A DNA stretch of 64,000 nt from Serendipita indica DSM 11827 (lineage: Eukaryota; Basidiomycota; Agaricomycetes; Sebacinales; Serendipitaceae), in assembly GCA_910890315.1 (NCBI GenBank), contig CAJVGD010000001.1, positions 1,240,001-1,304,000 on the forward strand. Reading direction: 5' to 3'. Position numbers and translations under genes: made by a program. Of the stretch, positions 37,505 to 49,983 are shown one piece after another; position 1 is the stretch's first letter, and the number at the start of each line of letters is the position of its first letter. Below the pieces are notes generated by a model. That model did not search any database, was not told the DNA's origin, and saw nothing but the letters and a program-made list of their open reading frames with translations.

Positions 37505-39050
37505 ATGTCCGCCATCCAAGCGCGTATCAAAGCGTTTGAGTCGCTCGGCACGGAATCCACCAGCCAAACTGCAAGCCGTAAACCACCAGTCAGCTTATAT
37601 GAAACAGAAGAGGATATACCGAACGTATCTCATGTCTCCGATGGGACGCCAGCGCGGCAGAGTAGTCTAAATGTCGACGAAAAGGCAGATGAGGACGCAC
37701 GGAGTCTTGCTGTTGGTTCCATTACAAGTGACTTTGTTAAAGTATCACCACCGAGGAGTAGACCGCCGCCCCTACCGCCGAGAAAGGGCAGCGAGAACAG
37801 CGCATCCTCGAGCGGCAGCGGACAAGGCGGTATTGATGTAGGCTCGTTCAAGAGCGTGTCGTCGACATCCTCAATTCCGAAAGGACCACCGACCCCGCGT
37901 CCAATTCCACTCAAATCGATTGGACGCAATAGCCCATCAAACGGTTCTTCATCCTCACTAGCCGTTCAGGTTCGCGGACATCAACATGCAGTTTCGACAT
38001 CCTCTTTCCACTCGGTATCCTTGTCAGAGCAGGAATACCACGAAAAGGACGAGTCAGAAGTCGGGCTTGGCGGGTCGTATGAAGCAGTTTCGCCCCACGC
38101 AAGTAGCGTGTTCACAATGGTGGATAGGAGTAGTAGTGTCATGTCATCGCCGGCATTAAGTGCAGTGAGCCTTGGCCCACCGGCACTTCCTCCACGACCG
38201 TCGCCTTCTCCTAGCGCACTGGGTACATCTACCCTTACCTTGGTCGAGCCACCACTGTCACATCCTGCAATACCAGTACCGTATGCTGTCAGAAAAGTGC
38301 CCCCTCCTCCTCCCTCGGGCCTACAGTCCAATCGATCGCTTCGTGGGACTCACAGACGTATGCATGCTATGTCCATGCGATTAGCGCTGACTTTTTCCAG
38401 CTCCACCTCTAGAAAACATATCCCGAAACTCTCCTCGCTCTTCCATGACGTCCATGACTGGGGCCATAAACTCGCCCTTGGGATCTTCTCATTACAGTTC
38501 CGAAGAGAAACGATCCTCAACGTCGACTAGTGCCTCTAATTTCAACGCGAGGTCGATGGCCAAGAGTAAACGACCACCCCTCCCCCTCCAGCGGCCCGAG
38601 CGCGATATGAGGCCGTGTTTGACGCCAATATTCGAGCTCAGCAAGAGTGGCTGAGAGCAGGAGGTCCTGGTGCGAAGCGTTTGTCCTCCACTCGACGTGC
38701 TGTTGGATGGCGTGGAACAAGTGTCGATCTCACAACAACTGATGTTCAGACAATTGGAGAAGTGAGCGGGGGGCAAGAGCAGCAACTGAGCGGAAGTGTC
38801 ATCAAACTTATCTGGCGATGCTCCAAGCTACCGAGGTCGACGCTCAAGGCGATTTGGTAAGAGTTTCGTATGCCTGCTCTGGAATTTGACTCAAAGGGAT
38901 AGGGATGAGTGTGATACGGCGAAGAAAGGGAGCCTCAATAAACAGGCGTTTGTGGCCGGGATGTGGAGAATCGATAATGAGCTCCTAGCTGCCGCCTCTA
39001 TCCGCACGCCCTCTGCAACCCCGTTCCGCGGTCCTGCAAAGGTTTCCTGA
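37505..39050 (+). CDS. IRS4: EH-domain protein, IRS4/TAX4-like
   Basis: The protein is mostly disordered, Ser/Pro-rich and full of polyproline patches (RSRPPPLPPRKGSE, PPALPPRPSPSP, RKVPPPPPSG). The C-terminus is a single EH domain containing FDANIRAQQEWLR upstream, then SGSVIKLIWRCSKLPRSTLK, AIWDECDTAKKGSLNKQAF and VAGMWRIDNEL. This architecture matches yeast Irs4 and Tax4, which bind and activate the PI(4,5)P2 5-phosphatase Inp51 and also act in autophagy. Two or three introns lie in the second half, after the long first exon. Function in this fungus is inferred by family. A 5-phosphatase gene also occurs at 21.6-23.0 kb, but it is of the INP54 type. Confidence 0.82.
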
Positions 39051-39447
39051 ACGAAATTCACTTATATTTATTGCTTTATGTCTAAGCTAATAATGGTATA
39101 ATGGCAGACGCCCTTTGCAGTGGACAGAGGGACCATTTCCTTGGTTGCACATGCTTCAATCTATTTCAGCTCCACTCTTAATGCAGAGAACTGTGTCACT
39201 GATGCAGCAATTTCAGGCCCAGACGGCTGACTCTGCTCTCCGCCAAGGCCACGCACTACTCACTCGTCGGGCAGGGAAGTTGGCCGTGATACAGTTTCAT
39301 CATATGTTACTCATCGAGGGGCCGCATCCGTCCCCTCCTCCTGCTTTCTCAGCTCCTCGACTCTCCCTATTGGCTACTGCCCCTCGCCAATTCATCGGAC
39401 GTGCGATTGGACATAGACGCTTTGGTCATCACCTCCCGAATACCACC

Positions 39448-39454
39448 TATAAAA
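39448..39454 (+). promoter_or_regulatory. TATA box of aldo-keto reductase 2
   Basis: TATAAAA lies 63 bases before the ATG at 39517. The paralogue at 15.3 kb also has TATAAAA close to its ATG, suggesting a shared promoter type. Confidence 0.5.
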
Positions 39455-39516
39455 CCCCAGTGGATCTGTTCCCTCACTCCTCACTCATCTCCAAGAGTAT
39501 CTTCAGCATTCTAACA

Positions 39517-40857
39517 ATGTCAGCTACCAAAGTCTCAATGCCATATGGTACGTCGTAGCCTATCCAACGTTTACAAGCTTATCTTTTCGAGAATAGTCCG
39601 CCTGGGCAACTCTGGCCTCAAAGTATCTCGGTTGATTCTCGGATGTATGAGCTATGGCTCGAAGTCGTGGCAGGAGTGGGTCCTCGAGGAGGAAGAGGGC
39701 ATCGAGCAAATCAAAGAGGCATACAAACTTGGAATCAATGTCAGTTTCCTGTGTTCCGCCCTTCTCTCGCGCTCATGTCTCGTCTAGACCTTTGACACGG
39801 CCGATGTGTATTCACAAGGGGTATCAGAGCGCATTCTAGGCAAGGCTGTTAAAGCCATTGGCGCTCCTCGCTCGTCCTTTGTTATAATGACCAAGGTCTT
39901 TGGCTCTGTCCCACCAGAGGGCGTCCCCAAAGAGGTTTGCGACTCTCCCGAGGAGTATGGCTACGTCAACTACAAAGGTCTCTCCAGGAAGCACATCTTC
40001 GAATCGATCAAAGCCAGTTTGGAACGCCTTCAGATGGACTATGTCGACGTGCTGCAATGCCATCGCTTTGACCCGGAGACACCATACCAAGAGACGATGC
40101 GTGCTCTTCATGACGTCGTACAGGCTGGCTATGCACGGTATATTGGCATGAGCTCGTGTGCGGCTTGGCAGTTCCACGCAATGCAGAGTACGTCCTCGCA
40201 TTCGTCTTCCAAACCTTGAGCTGACAAAGCTGTAGACTACGCAATTGCAAACAATCTGACACCTTTCATCTCCATGCAAAATTACCACTCGCTCATTTAT
40301 CGCGAAGAGGAGAACGAGATGTTGCCAACGTGTAGAGTGAGTATCTTTATTGCGAAGGAGATGAAGCTTATTTTGTACCCAGCTGTTTGGTGTCGGCACG
40401 ATCCCGTGGTCGCCGCTCGCCAAAGGCCTGCTCAGTCGGCCACTTCGTGACCAGCATGCGACCTTCAGAAGCACCAATGATCCTTGGCTTGCAATTATCC
40501 AACCAGCTGGCGATCCGAATCTCCAGATTGTGCATCGGTGAGTGCCATTTCTGTTGCCCATCAAGAGTCTATGTGACTCACTCGAATCTATTTAGCGTGG
40601 AAGAGATTGCGAACAAGAAAGGCATCTCTATGACCCAGGTCGCATTGGCATGGCTGTTCACAAAGGATCCGGTTGCAGCTCCTATAGTTGGTACGACCAA
40701 GATGGAGCATCTATTGGACATGATCAGTTAGTAGTTTCCTCTGGGAGATGATACGGAACTTATAAGCTCCACAGAGGCAGTAAATGTCAAGCTCGATGAA
40801 GAGGATATCAAATATCTGGAGGAAATGTATACTCCTAGGACCAAGCTGGGGTACTAA
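39517..40857 (+). CDS. Aldo-keto reductase 2
   Basis: Seven exons of 31, 143, 400, 101, 155, 131 and 83 bases (39517-39547, 39597-39739, 39788-40187, 40236-40336, 40383-40537, 40596-40726, 40775-40857) give 347 aa. The catalytic tetrad is present: Asp and Tyr in TFDTADVYS, Lys in VIMTKVF and His in DVLQCHRFD. The C-terminal PIVGTTKMEHLLDMI is the cofactor-binding segment. It is the paralogue of the gene at 13975-15319 and also of the YakC/versiconal-reductase-like AKR type. The protein is soluble and NADPH-dependent, with unknown substrate. All splice sites are GT-AG. The regular structure makes the model secure. Confidence 0.94.
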
Positions 40858-41197
40858 ATGTAGGAGAAGCAGATGGGTTACATATCTTGTCGCCTGAAGA
40901 ACGTGCAGGTCCCGATGCTCAAACATTGTTCTGGACACGAGATGTAGATATCTGTGTTCTAAATATATTTACGTGTAGGAGGTAAAAAGAAGCGATCCCC
41001 ACCGTTGAGTGACCGTTCGACGGGTCATGGAGGGACTCAGTGCTCTTGGCTTGCTACGGTAGTGGATCCGTCCTAAAGCTGAACTACGCAGCGTCTATGC
41101 GGAAATAACAACTGAAACTTTCACGTGTCGGCGTCTACTTACTCGGGAGGTCCTCTAATCAGGTCTCGAATCTAGACATCAAAAGTCAGACTCCACT
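40858..41197. other. Short intergenic region before the F-box gene
   Basis: About 340 bases with the 3' untranslated region of AKR2 and the F-box promoter. No other feature is seen. Confidence 0.5.
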
Positions 41198-42973
41198 ATG
41201 ACCAGTAGTATTCGAAGTCTTAGAATACTCGATCTCCCAACAGAAATTCTACTCTCTATTACTCAGGATATAGACCCAGAAGACTCCCTTCGTCTCCTCC
41301 AAGTAAGCTAATAAGTCGAGCGAAGTGGGACGACTCGACTGACCACCCCCGATGATAGTGTTGCAGAGCTTTACACTGTCTCGGTGACATAAAGGCTTTC
41401 TGGATCAACGTCTGCACGCGTCTCCAGCAGCGCATCCGTATTCATCGAAAGCAACTGCAAGACTTATCAATAGATGAACTGCGCGCGTCTATGAAGCGTG
41501 GTCTACGGCTGGAACGCAAGTGGTCTGGTGCACCTGAAGTTGATCCGAGTCCAATACGACGGATTGTACTCGATACAACGCAGCATCACGTCGTCGGCGC
41601 TCGCGACATTGCCGTGACTTGGATCTGGTTTCTAGACGACGGAAAGCACGTCCTCTGCGTTATCGATGATAGGATCATCCAGCTGTGGAATATACCGGTG
41701 AACCGCATGCTCGTTTGCTTCTTTGTTGGTGGCGAGCTGGAGCGAGCTGCAAAGCATATCGTTGGTGATCATATACTCATTGCTGGGAGCGTTAGTCTGG
41801 AGGAAGATGGTGTTCAGTGAGTTTGTTAATCATGTGGAACGTGCAAGATTCTGAGCTACCTCTAGCGTAGATCGTTTCCGAGTCTGGAAGTTGGAGATAA
41901 ACGAGTTTCCCACTGAGGAGGAGCCAACTCGTCTCATCGACATTATAGTTCCGCAGCGAACAGAATTCACGATGGTCACCGACACGTTCGCTGGGGCCGT
42001 CTACCTGGATTCACCCTCGTCAGCGAAAAGGAGCGATCTGCATCCAAACTATTCAGATGACCTACACATGATCCTGATTGATCTGGACTCATCATCAAGA
42101 TATGTGCAAGCATATACGCCTCTTCGGTATTTTGACAAGCACGAAACGAACTTGAGGATGGATCACTTTCGAATCACGAAATCAGAGACGAGGATGTACG
42201 TCCACATTACCACAGGGACTATGGATTTGGTCACGTATGCCTACGACTTTCAACAATTGGCAGCGGCTCTCCCGACGATGGGGCCGCAAAGACCAAAACT
42301 TGTCATTAAACCATACCTCCTCGTTCACTACTCTCTACCACCACATTTGTCCGCCTTATTCAATGAACCCACGTGTGGATTCTGGGGAGACTCTTGCCTT
42401 TGGAATAGGAGACAAATCGGCATGTTCGGTGCCTTCTCCCAAATAAACAGCGAGAGCACAATAAACGAGCTTGGTATTACTCTCAGTGTCCTCGGCCTGG
42501 ACCATGAGGACCAGATTGCAACTGTCCAGGACAAGCTGGATGTGCGTCATGAAGTATACGACATGCCAGTGATCTATGTCATACCAGAGCACTACATCAT
42601 GTCTCGGACGCCAGACGCCTTTGTATTGGTGGGCCAGCCAAAGAAGAGTCGCAGTGTCGCCTGGGCAATGACTGACCGGGACTCAGATAGACAGATCACA
42701 ACACTCGCAATCTCTCACTTCTCTACCAAGACGATTCCGGATTCAGGTGATGAGGATGTCCGGATGCGACTGGATGGTGATACGGCCCCACCTCACCCCA
42801 TGGATCACCACCCTTCTCAGGTGTCGATGAACCGCGGCCAGGTTATTCTGATCGACACCGAAAACTGGATTCTGGACAGCGAGGAAATCCATGACATGGA
42901 CCTGGATGATTTCCACGGACGAGTGGGGGTTGGGGCGGGAAATGGTAAAGCATTGATACTAGAATTTGTATGA
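41198..42973 (+). CDS. F-box protein with beta-propeller-like C-terminus
   Basis: Three exons. The N-terminus LRILDLPTEILLSITQDIDP, then EDSLRLLQ, is an F-box. After the first intron it continues CRALHCLGDIKAFWINVC. The remaining ~480 residues alternate short hydrophobic strands (AVTWIWFLDDGKHVLCVIDD, IIQLWNIPVNRML, FRVWKLEINEF). They resemble degenerate WD-type blades, but no canonical WD40 repeats are clear. Such F-box proteins are expanded in Agaricomycetes and would recruit substrates to an SCF ubiquitin ligase. The substrate is unknown. The second intron, GTGAGT, follows SLEEDGV. The stop is at 42971-42973. Confidence 0.8.
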
Positions 42974-44202
42974 GATGCTCAGGAAGTGTATCCAGGGATA
43001 GATTATGTGCCTACTACCAGAATCAGACTTGCACCCCGGCCACGCCAAGGGTGGATACCTGTTTGGAGAGCCTTGACCTACCACAGGTTGATACGCATCT
43101 CATCGCTCGCGATGCATCTCTATAAGCGTTCAAGCCCTTTTTTGTTCAAGTGACAACAGATGAGATGATCATCGATGAGCTGGTGACACGCCGGGACAGC
43201 ACCGCTCGTGAAAGAAGCGTCAACTATGGCTCTCTCCATCAAGGCGTCTCTTCTCTTCAAGCCCGTTGCCCAGCTTTCAATGTCTGTACCTTGGGGAATA
43301 CAACCGCCCGGTGACCTATGGGGACGCCCAAAATGTCTCAAGTCCTTCATAGACGCTTTTATCACTCAATTTCTTCTTTTGGACAGGCGTGTTGCTTTCT
43401 CGAAGCCCCACTGGCCCCGCCCGCCACTCCTAGGAAATGCCGGGTGTGCAGCAGGAAGCCAGCATTGCTTGCCACTATGCGGGGGTGAGGACTCGATCTC
43501 TGAGACTGCTCAAACCGAACTCTCACGCGCTGGCCTCATGCCTTCCGATTGTTGTGGCGTCGTCACGGACGAAACCCCTCTTTGATCTTGGAGGTTCTCC
43601 ATCGCAAACCCCAGTACAAGGAGCCGATACCCCTTACGAGAGAATGAAGATTCGCTCAAGTCGAGTCGACATCGCCGTCGTGTTCTCCTCGTACCCTCTT
43701 GCGGATCTCGGAAACCCCAGGTAGTTTCGCTCGATGCCGAACGTCACCGAACTTGCTGGAGGGATTCACACAGTGGAGTGTATTCATGTGGATAGCCCAG
43801 ATGATGATTTCATCACCCGAGTGGGCCCTTCCCCTTTGAGACTAATAAGCCTACTGTTGCCTCGGATAGTTCGCCATTGGGCTCAGTCTGCTGATCAACC
43901 GCTCAAGGGATCTCTATGCGCACGGTATGTAGATGATTTGAATTCCCCCGGGTCCTCTGACTTGACGAAAGTAGATCCTGACGTCGTCCCGCTCGTTTAC
44001 ACGGGATATCAGGCTGCGTAGAGGGCATGTAATTGGTTGAAACTGTACAAGGAACACCCAACTATGGTCTCCAATCTGGTCTGATGACCGAATACAGAAT
44101 GCCGATGAAGGGGAATGTCCTCTCAGCTCGCCTCTGTTGAGCTTTGACCTCGGGTCCTGCTCACGGAGTCCATGTGCTCCACGGGATTCTCCATACTGAT
44201 TC
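42974..44202. other. Gene-free stretch after the F-box gene
   Basis: About 1.2 kb with scattered short frames on both strands. No splice-supported gene or domain is recognised. Confidence 0.4.
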
Positions 44203-44637
44203 ATGGATGGCGAGGAGCCAGCAGTTTTCCAGCGAGAGAGGATTTCGACCGTCGAGCGGTTGGGTCTGAAATTTCCGGAATTGACCCTGGCCGTGCAGCA
44301 AGCCGGCGAGCTGATCAGAGCGCTCGATCAGATAATACGCCTGATGTAAGTGCATCTCTCGAGACGGTCCAACGGCCGGATATGTGACCCAAGCGCAGAC
44401 GTGCGGTGCGGAGCTGCTCAAAGAGGCCTGGAGCAGGCGAGTCTTGCACGTGATGGACGGCGGAAGACGAGATCTCAACGTTCCTACAGGTCGTTTGGGA
44501 TGTGACTACGATGCTGCAGCAGTTCCGATGAGGCCCAGTTGCTGGACAAATGCGTGTCCGATCCGACAGAAAGCTCGCGCCACGCATTCTGTCTTGGGCC
44601 GAGGACGACCGGTCTCATTGTCAGCTTATCATCTTGA
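44203..44637 (+). CDS. Possible small protein with helical N-terminus
   Basis: An ATG at 44203 opens a frame with RERISTVERLGLKFPELTLA and QQAGELIRALDQIIRLM, which looks like a helical coiled segment. It is followed by a strong GTAAGT donor. Downstream, TCGAELLKEAWSRRVLHVMD also looks coding but is in a phase that does not join cleanly. It could be a short gene, a pseudogene or chance. There is no family match. Confidence 0.25.
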
Positions 44638-44817
44638 ATGGTGATTATGGACGATAGCGACAGGGGTGCGCGTGCCACAGCCTGGGCTTATGGTTCTAAT
44701 AAATACCCGCCCGCAGACTCCAAGGCGAGCTCAGATCTTGCTTGGAAACTTGTCCTGCTACGTCGACATTCAACTTTTTTTGGCTACTGCCCACAAAATT
44801 CCCAACAAATTCCGAAC

Positions 44818-46783
44818 ATGGACGACTCGCCCAACGCGACAGTCGCCGTGACGGTCATTGGCCTGGAGCTGCCTGTGTCGGCCCAGGAAATCAAGGCAAA
44901 GAGTAGGCGCTCTTTTCCTGCGCTGGTGATGCCTGTTTTTGACCGCTTTTGGTATCGTTTGAGCAGAGAGACGAGCGACCGACACTCAGGTCACGTCTTT
45001 TCGAGCGGCGACTCCGCTGCGCGACTTGCTCGACCCGCAGGTCTTACTCGAACCTTCGAGCTCGAGCGGTAGCGATCCAAACAGTGGCAGCAGCGATCCA
45101 AGCACGGGTGATGATACCTCTCCTTCCTCGTTTTTGGGAACGCCATATTCGACCTCTCTCCAGTTTGACTATCCATTTCCCATCAGCAATGCGCCCCGGG
45201 ACCCAGTCTATCCTCCCGCTCAGCCGCTTTCAGCACTTCCAATTGCAAGTTCCATAGCCTCTGCACCATCTCTAGTTACCGCTGCGGCCTCTGTCGCGGC
45301 TGAATCCCCGGACCAGGCGGCGTCTAGCCCATTGCCGAGCCTGGTCTCGACGATTGCTGCGAGTATGGAGGTAGCCGTTAACACCACACTCTCAGAGCTA
45401 AGAAATTTGCCCAACAAGAGCACATCGTCACTCGGTTCGACGCACTCTGGTCATACAGCGCCAGCTATGGTCCCTGTTGCGTCATCATCTGCAAGCATAC
45501 ACTCGATTTCACCATCGAGTAGCTACCAGTCGCATTCGCAGAGCTACTCCTCGCCGCCTGGCAGCGCAGCGTCGGCCCCTGGTCGCCAAAAGGCTCGGCA
45601 CAGTCTCGTAATCTCCCCCCTTCCACCTCCCCCTCTGTCAATCCATACGAACATACCGAAGCCAGCTGCGTCTTCACCGAACCACCTGAAGCGACCAAAG
45701 TTTAACAAGGCCCCGTCCAATGCGTCGGATGCATCACATGATTCCAATGCATCTCACTCGCGATCAAGGCCGACTTCGGGTAGCGTTTCCTCGTTATCCA
45801 TTGCGAGCCTTCAGTTCCTTTCGAACCCGGGGGAGCCGCCTATTCCTCCGTCGCTCCTCAACAAGCTCAATCGGCCGCGTCATCAGACTTCTCAGTCTAT
45901 AAACGCAAACTCGTACTTTAGTCCCGTGTCAACAACCCAAAAGACGCAGAACAGCCGAGATTTCTTTGCATCGCCGTACGACTCGAGCGCCGCCGTGTCA
46001 GCACCTTCCTCACCACCGACGACTCTCAACACCGACTCGTCCGTATCCGAGTTCTTCAAACCGGTCTCGCCTCCGGCAAACAAGGCTGGATTTTCCGTGT
46101 TTCGTCCGCCATTGGGTCGGAGCAATTCGACCAATGGGCCGAACCCATCGACCTCGTCGACCTCCTCGTTTAGCCGACCCTTCTTCGGGAGGAGCAATAC
46201 CACTAACTCCCAGCTCCAGAGTCGCGCATACGCACAGCATCTCCGACATCAGCAACAACAACAACTCAAGCAGGAAGAACAACGCAAGAAGGAGGAGCTA
46301 AAGCGAAAGCTAGAGAAGGAGCGCAAGGAGAAGAAGAGCCGTCGAGGCTCTCTTTCACTGTCGCGCTCCGCCTCTGGTTCGTCCATGTCCTCAGCTCGGA
46401 CTCGAAATTCGTCGTCGACAAAATCCAAATCGCCCTCGTCGTCGAATAGTCAGACGGACGGATTCAAGCTCAGCCCGACTCAGACGCAGACGAGCCTCGC
46501 CGAAAGCGCTGTTAGTGAGAGCGAGGGCAGCGCAAGCCCCGAAGGCACGAAGATTCGAAGACGATCGAGCGTGCGACGCATCTTGGAGAAGACCGGCTCC
46601 CTTGTGGGGTTCAACCTCAGTCTCGACAAGGCTCGATATGGCCACGGCAACGGTAACACGTCCCCAAAGGATGGTAAAAAGTCTCCGAAACAACGGTCAG
46701 GAAAGTCGTCTCCCAAGGACGGAGGCGCAAAGTCGCCGAGTCGTAGCGGCCATGTCTCACCCAAACGTAGCGACACCAATTAG
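44818..46783 (+). CDS. Ser-rich intrinsically disordered protein
   Basis: An N-terminal exon from the ATG at 44818 encodes VAVTVIGLELPVSAQEIKAK. A GTAGGC-donor intron of about 60 bases then leads into a single long exon ending at 46783. The ~635-residue protein is dominated by Ser, Pro, Thr and Asn. It has a Gln/Glu/Lys-rich coiled stretch (HQQQQQLKQEEQRKKEEL), many SP and TP sites, and a basic C-terminus with repeated SPKxGxKSP units. No folded domain is recognisable. The repeated S/T-P and basic patches suggest heavy phosphorylation, but this is inference. The function is unknown. Confidence 0.65.
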
Positions 46784-47516
46784 TATGCACTCAGGACGCT
46801 CTCTGGGGTACCCTCATCTGCTCAATTTCCTCTGGTGTGTCAGGCGTGCTCACCGACGCCTAGCACTCTCATCGCATCTGTTCGCCTCTCGGTATGTTCT
46901 TCACCGGCACAGAACACTTTCGGTACCCTTTGTACATGGGTAGGCAACACTTCACCCATCTCAATTTCTTTATGGTCCACGATCCTCCCCCCGTGTGTAG
47001 TCATCCTTTCTGTTTCCCCCCATTCACCACCACGCTGTTCATATATCATAAGCCAATGTCTTTCGACGAGTCCTGCCACGAATACCTTGACTTTGCTCTC
47101 CATGGCTATTGCTGGGAGACATCGTCCGTGTTGTGCGTCTATGTAGCATGAATCAAAAGTCGTTAACTTTACCTTGATTTTGGAAAAAATTGTCCGAGTT
47201 CAAATTGACCGCATCTGGCCAAGCGCCTCCACCGCTCTCAAGAGCGTGTCACTCCGACCGGCTCGTTCTTGGTGCTGACAGCTCCTTCGAGGCGTTTCCC
47301 TTGGACGGCCAACATCGAAAAATAAAAACGAAAATTAAATTCACCACTCTCGAGGAAAATAACTTTTCTCAAGAGTAGCTCATCTCAGCCTCGACTGGCG
47401 GCTGGCTCTTCCAACGATCCGCTGCGGTCCCTTGAACACAAACGGCGAGGTTAGGACACGCCGAATCGTTTTAACTAGACACTAAAATTGTTACAGTGAC
47501 CAATTCCGCGCCCAAG
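46784..47516. other. Intergenic region before C2H2 gene D
   Basis: About 730 bases of 3' untranslated and promoter sequence. An A-rich patch lies at 47320-47345. No gene is supported. Confidence 0.45.
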
Positions 47517-48664
47517 ATGGCCCCACAACGGCGCAGCGCACGATTACAAGAGACAGAAACCGAAGAAACGCAGAGTGTAGAGGCCGGGACAAGCAAAAAG
47601 GTACCGAAGAGCATCAACAGGCCAGTTATCTATGTAAGACAGCGTTCAAACCCGGCATCTCGCAACTCCTCCCCTGCTCCGCCCACGATCCCAACACCGC
47701 CGTGGCTTCACTCGCCCCTTCCAAGCCAATCTGGATCCGAGCATGATAATAGCATCATCACCACCCCACATCCTGCACCAGAGCCTGCCCCTCCGTCCGC
47801 AACGCCCGTTACTCCTGCCGGCATCAAGAATACGATAATGAGGGCCGACCCACAATTTGCAAAAACATCTGATCCTGGTTTGTTGCTGCGTGGTGTCGGC
47901 CCAGATGACTTTGATGGGACGCCTCCCCCACGGGCAGAAGCGTTTCAATCCCGTGCGCGCTCCATGTCACCGCCAGAGGAAGACTTGGAAGTGCTTCAGG
48001 CAGCAGGCGTAGTAAACGGAACGATGGTACCGCTCGGTCCTCTCACGTGCACCACACTCTCTTTGCACGATGCGATGATGCTTCGGATGCAGCTCCAACA
48101 CGATACGCATAGGCTCAATGTCCTGGGCGAGGTCCTCAAGTCCATGCAGGAGCTGAAGATGCCGCACCATGATATGGTCTGGAACTTGTTGCTTGTCACG
48201 GAGGGAGGGTACAATTGTCCTTTCCCCCAATGCAGCCGCCATCAGGAGGGTTGGACGCGTGCGGATCGTACGCGCGCACATATTTATGCGGATCATCTCT
48301 TGATTCGCTACAAATGTGACAAATGGTGAGTGATCGCCTTCCTCTCTCAGTTCTTCTCTGATAATCTCGGCAAAGTAATTCGTACTTCAAGAGGGAACAA
48401 GACTTTAATATCCATGTTGCAAGTCATGATAAGCAACCTGCCTTCGAATGCCCAGTGTGGTTCGCCATCTAACTTATATGTCCCCTATTGGCCACTCACG
48501 TCCCCTCTAGTAACAAGTCATTCCCGAAAAAATTCAATCTCAATCGCCACCTGCGGCAAATTCACGATTATAAACCCACAACCAAGACCCAGTCATCTCA
48601 GGCGCTTCAGCAACAACAGCAGACGCCTCGCGTTGGACCTGTGCCACCACCTCCAGCAGCTTAG
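47517..48664 (+). CDS. C2H2-type zinc-finger protein D (lineage family)
   Basis: Two exons, 47517-48325 and 48511-48664, give 963 bases, or 320 aa. The N-terminus is Arg/Pro/Ser-rich and disordered. A helical segment (LSLHDAMMLRMQLQHDTHRL) precedes the fingers. The first finger is CPFPQCSRHQEG ending HIYADH. The second is a perfect classical finger, CDKCNKSFPKKFNLNRHL ending RQIH, with spacing C-x2-C-x12-H-x4-H. The intron 48326-48510 (GTGAGT) splits the second Cys codon as TG|T, as in the other family members, but at 185 bases it is about four times longer. A Gln/Pro-rich tail ends the protein. It is probably a nuclear DNA-binding protein. Confidence 0.8.
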
Positions 48665-48796
48665 GGGGCTCATGAAGCATTATCACCTCTGACGAACTAT
48701 TATGGCGATGGAGTTTTAGATAGGAAGTCGCCTGTTTGTATTGTCCTTCTAATAGTTCCACTACGAAGCCCCACATATATGCGAGAGAAGTGAGAA

Positions 48797-49701
48797 TTAG
48801 TCCTCAGTAAGTGTCATGACGAGTACATTGGGGCCCTTGTAGCCCAGCCTTTGCTCGCAGTATTCGTCGTCGACTTTAAGGTCATCGAGGTTGACCCGGG
48901 ATTGAAGCCAGGCTATGATCATAGGCATTCAGAAGGGCAGGTGTCATTTGGGTTAATACAACTGACCTTTTCTTGCGAACCTGACGCTCGTCGGATTGGG
49001 GCTTTGATGATAATAACTCCATTGACCGGGCGTCTGCGGCACAGGTCCGCCTAGATTGCCGTCCTATACGATGAGTATGAGCCGAAAACCGTGATTGGTA
49101 CGGGAATCAACATGCCTGCCTTGCCATGCGCTTGATCCTGTCTTGGGTTTTCGGTGGCAGCGCATTCCATTCATCTTCGGTGATAAATTCATTGCTGTGA
49201 AAAGCATAGAGAGAGGTGAACACGTCCTGTGATTTGATTAGTACTATCTAGGAGACGGAAACATACATACTTTGACGGTCACACCGGTGCGGTTCTCAAT
49301 GTGAATACACCACGGCGTCTGGCGGCAGATAATGTACAAGGTCGTACAGCGCGGTAGTACAGCGGGCTGTTCTTGATACGGTTCCCAAGGAGGTTCTTCC
49401 TTGTCGTCCTTTGGATTCTGGGCGGTAATGTCTCCAGTGGAAACGTTGAAATCTATACCGATGGCGATAAGGAGCATCTCATGTTACTGAGAGGGAGTGC
49501 GTACTGATTCTAATATCTGGATGATCTCCTGTGAGCACTGGATTGACAGTCAAAGTGACGCCCAAGAGGAAGATGTCCGTCTGCTTCATCACGGGGCCAT
49601 CTGAGGGATATATACGTTATTCAAAGTCCCCTCTCACTTCACGAATAGCTTGAAGACGTACAGGCTGATCCTTCAAGCCACTTGCCAACCTTGTCCGTCA
49701 T
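48797..49701 (-). CDS. DUF6699 domain protein
   Basis: At least five exons on the minus strand from an ATG at 49701. The translation reads DKVGKWLEGSAY, GPVMKQTDIFLLGVTLTVNP, FNVSTGDITAQN, and LPRCTTLYIICRQTPWCIHI followed by ENRTGVTV. It then continues DVFTSLYAFHSNEFITEDEW, NALPPKTQDRIKRMA, QWSYYHQSPNPTSVRF and SRVNLDDLKVDDEYCEQRLG, and ends YKGPNVLVMTLTED. The order (strands ending in WxI.I.N..GVTV.DV, a helical middle, and a YcEQRLG...N..V..L end) matches DUF6699, a domain of unknown function abundant in Agaricomycetes. The first exon may have further upstream coding, because the N-terminus is short. Confidence 0.75.
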
Positions 49702-49983
49702 TTCGTGGTCGTTTGAGCGATTCCTTGTAGCCTATAATGGTCAGAAGATATGAAATATTGAATGGGAGACATATACGGTAACAGCGGAACAATCGTGGCA
49801 AGGTCCAGTCAGTGGCGACGCCGGTGCTCACAACCTGGAGCCGTCCTCACCACCACCACCTCGTAGTTTCCACCAAATATCTCTAATTTCCAAGAAGGCG
49901 AACTCACGGTCAGGACAAGGTACCAAAACGAGACTTGCGCGCGATATCTGTGACGCCGGCGGATCAACTTGCGGACAGACGTA

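Noticed and set aside
45220-46779. Several open frames antisense to the Ser-rich protein gene
   Set aside because: Typical shadow frames of a long GC-balanced, low-complexity coding exon.
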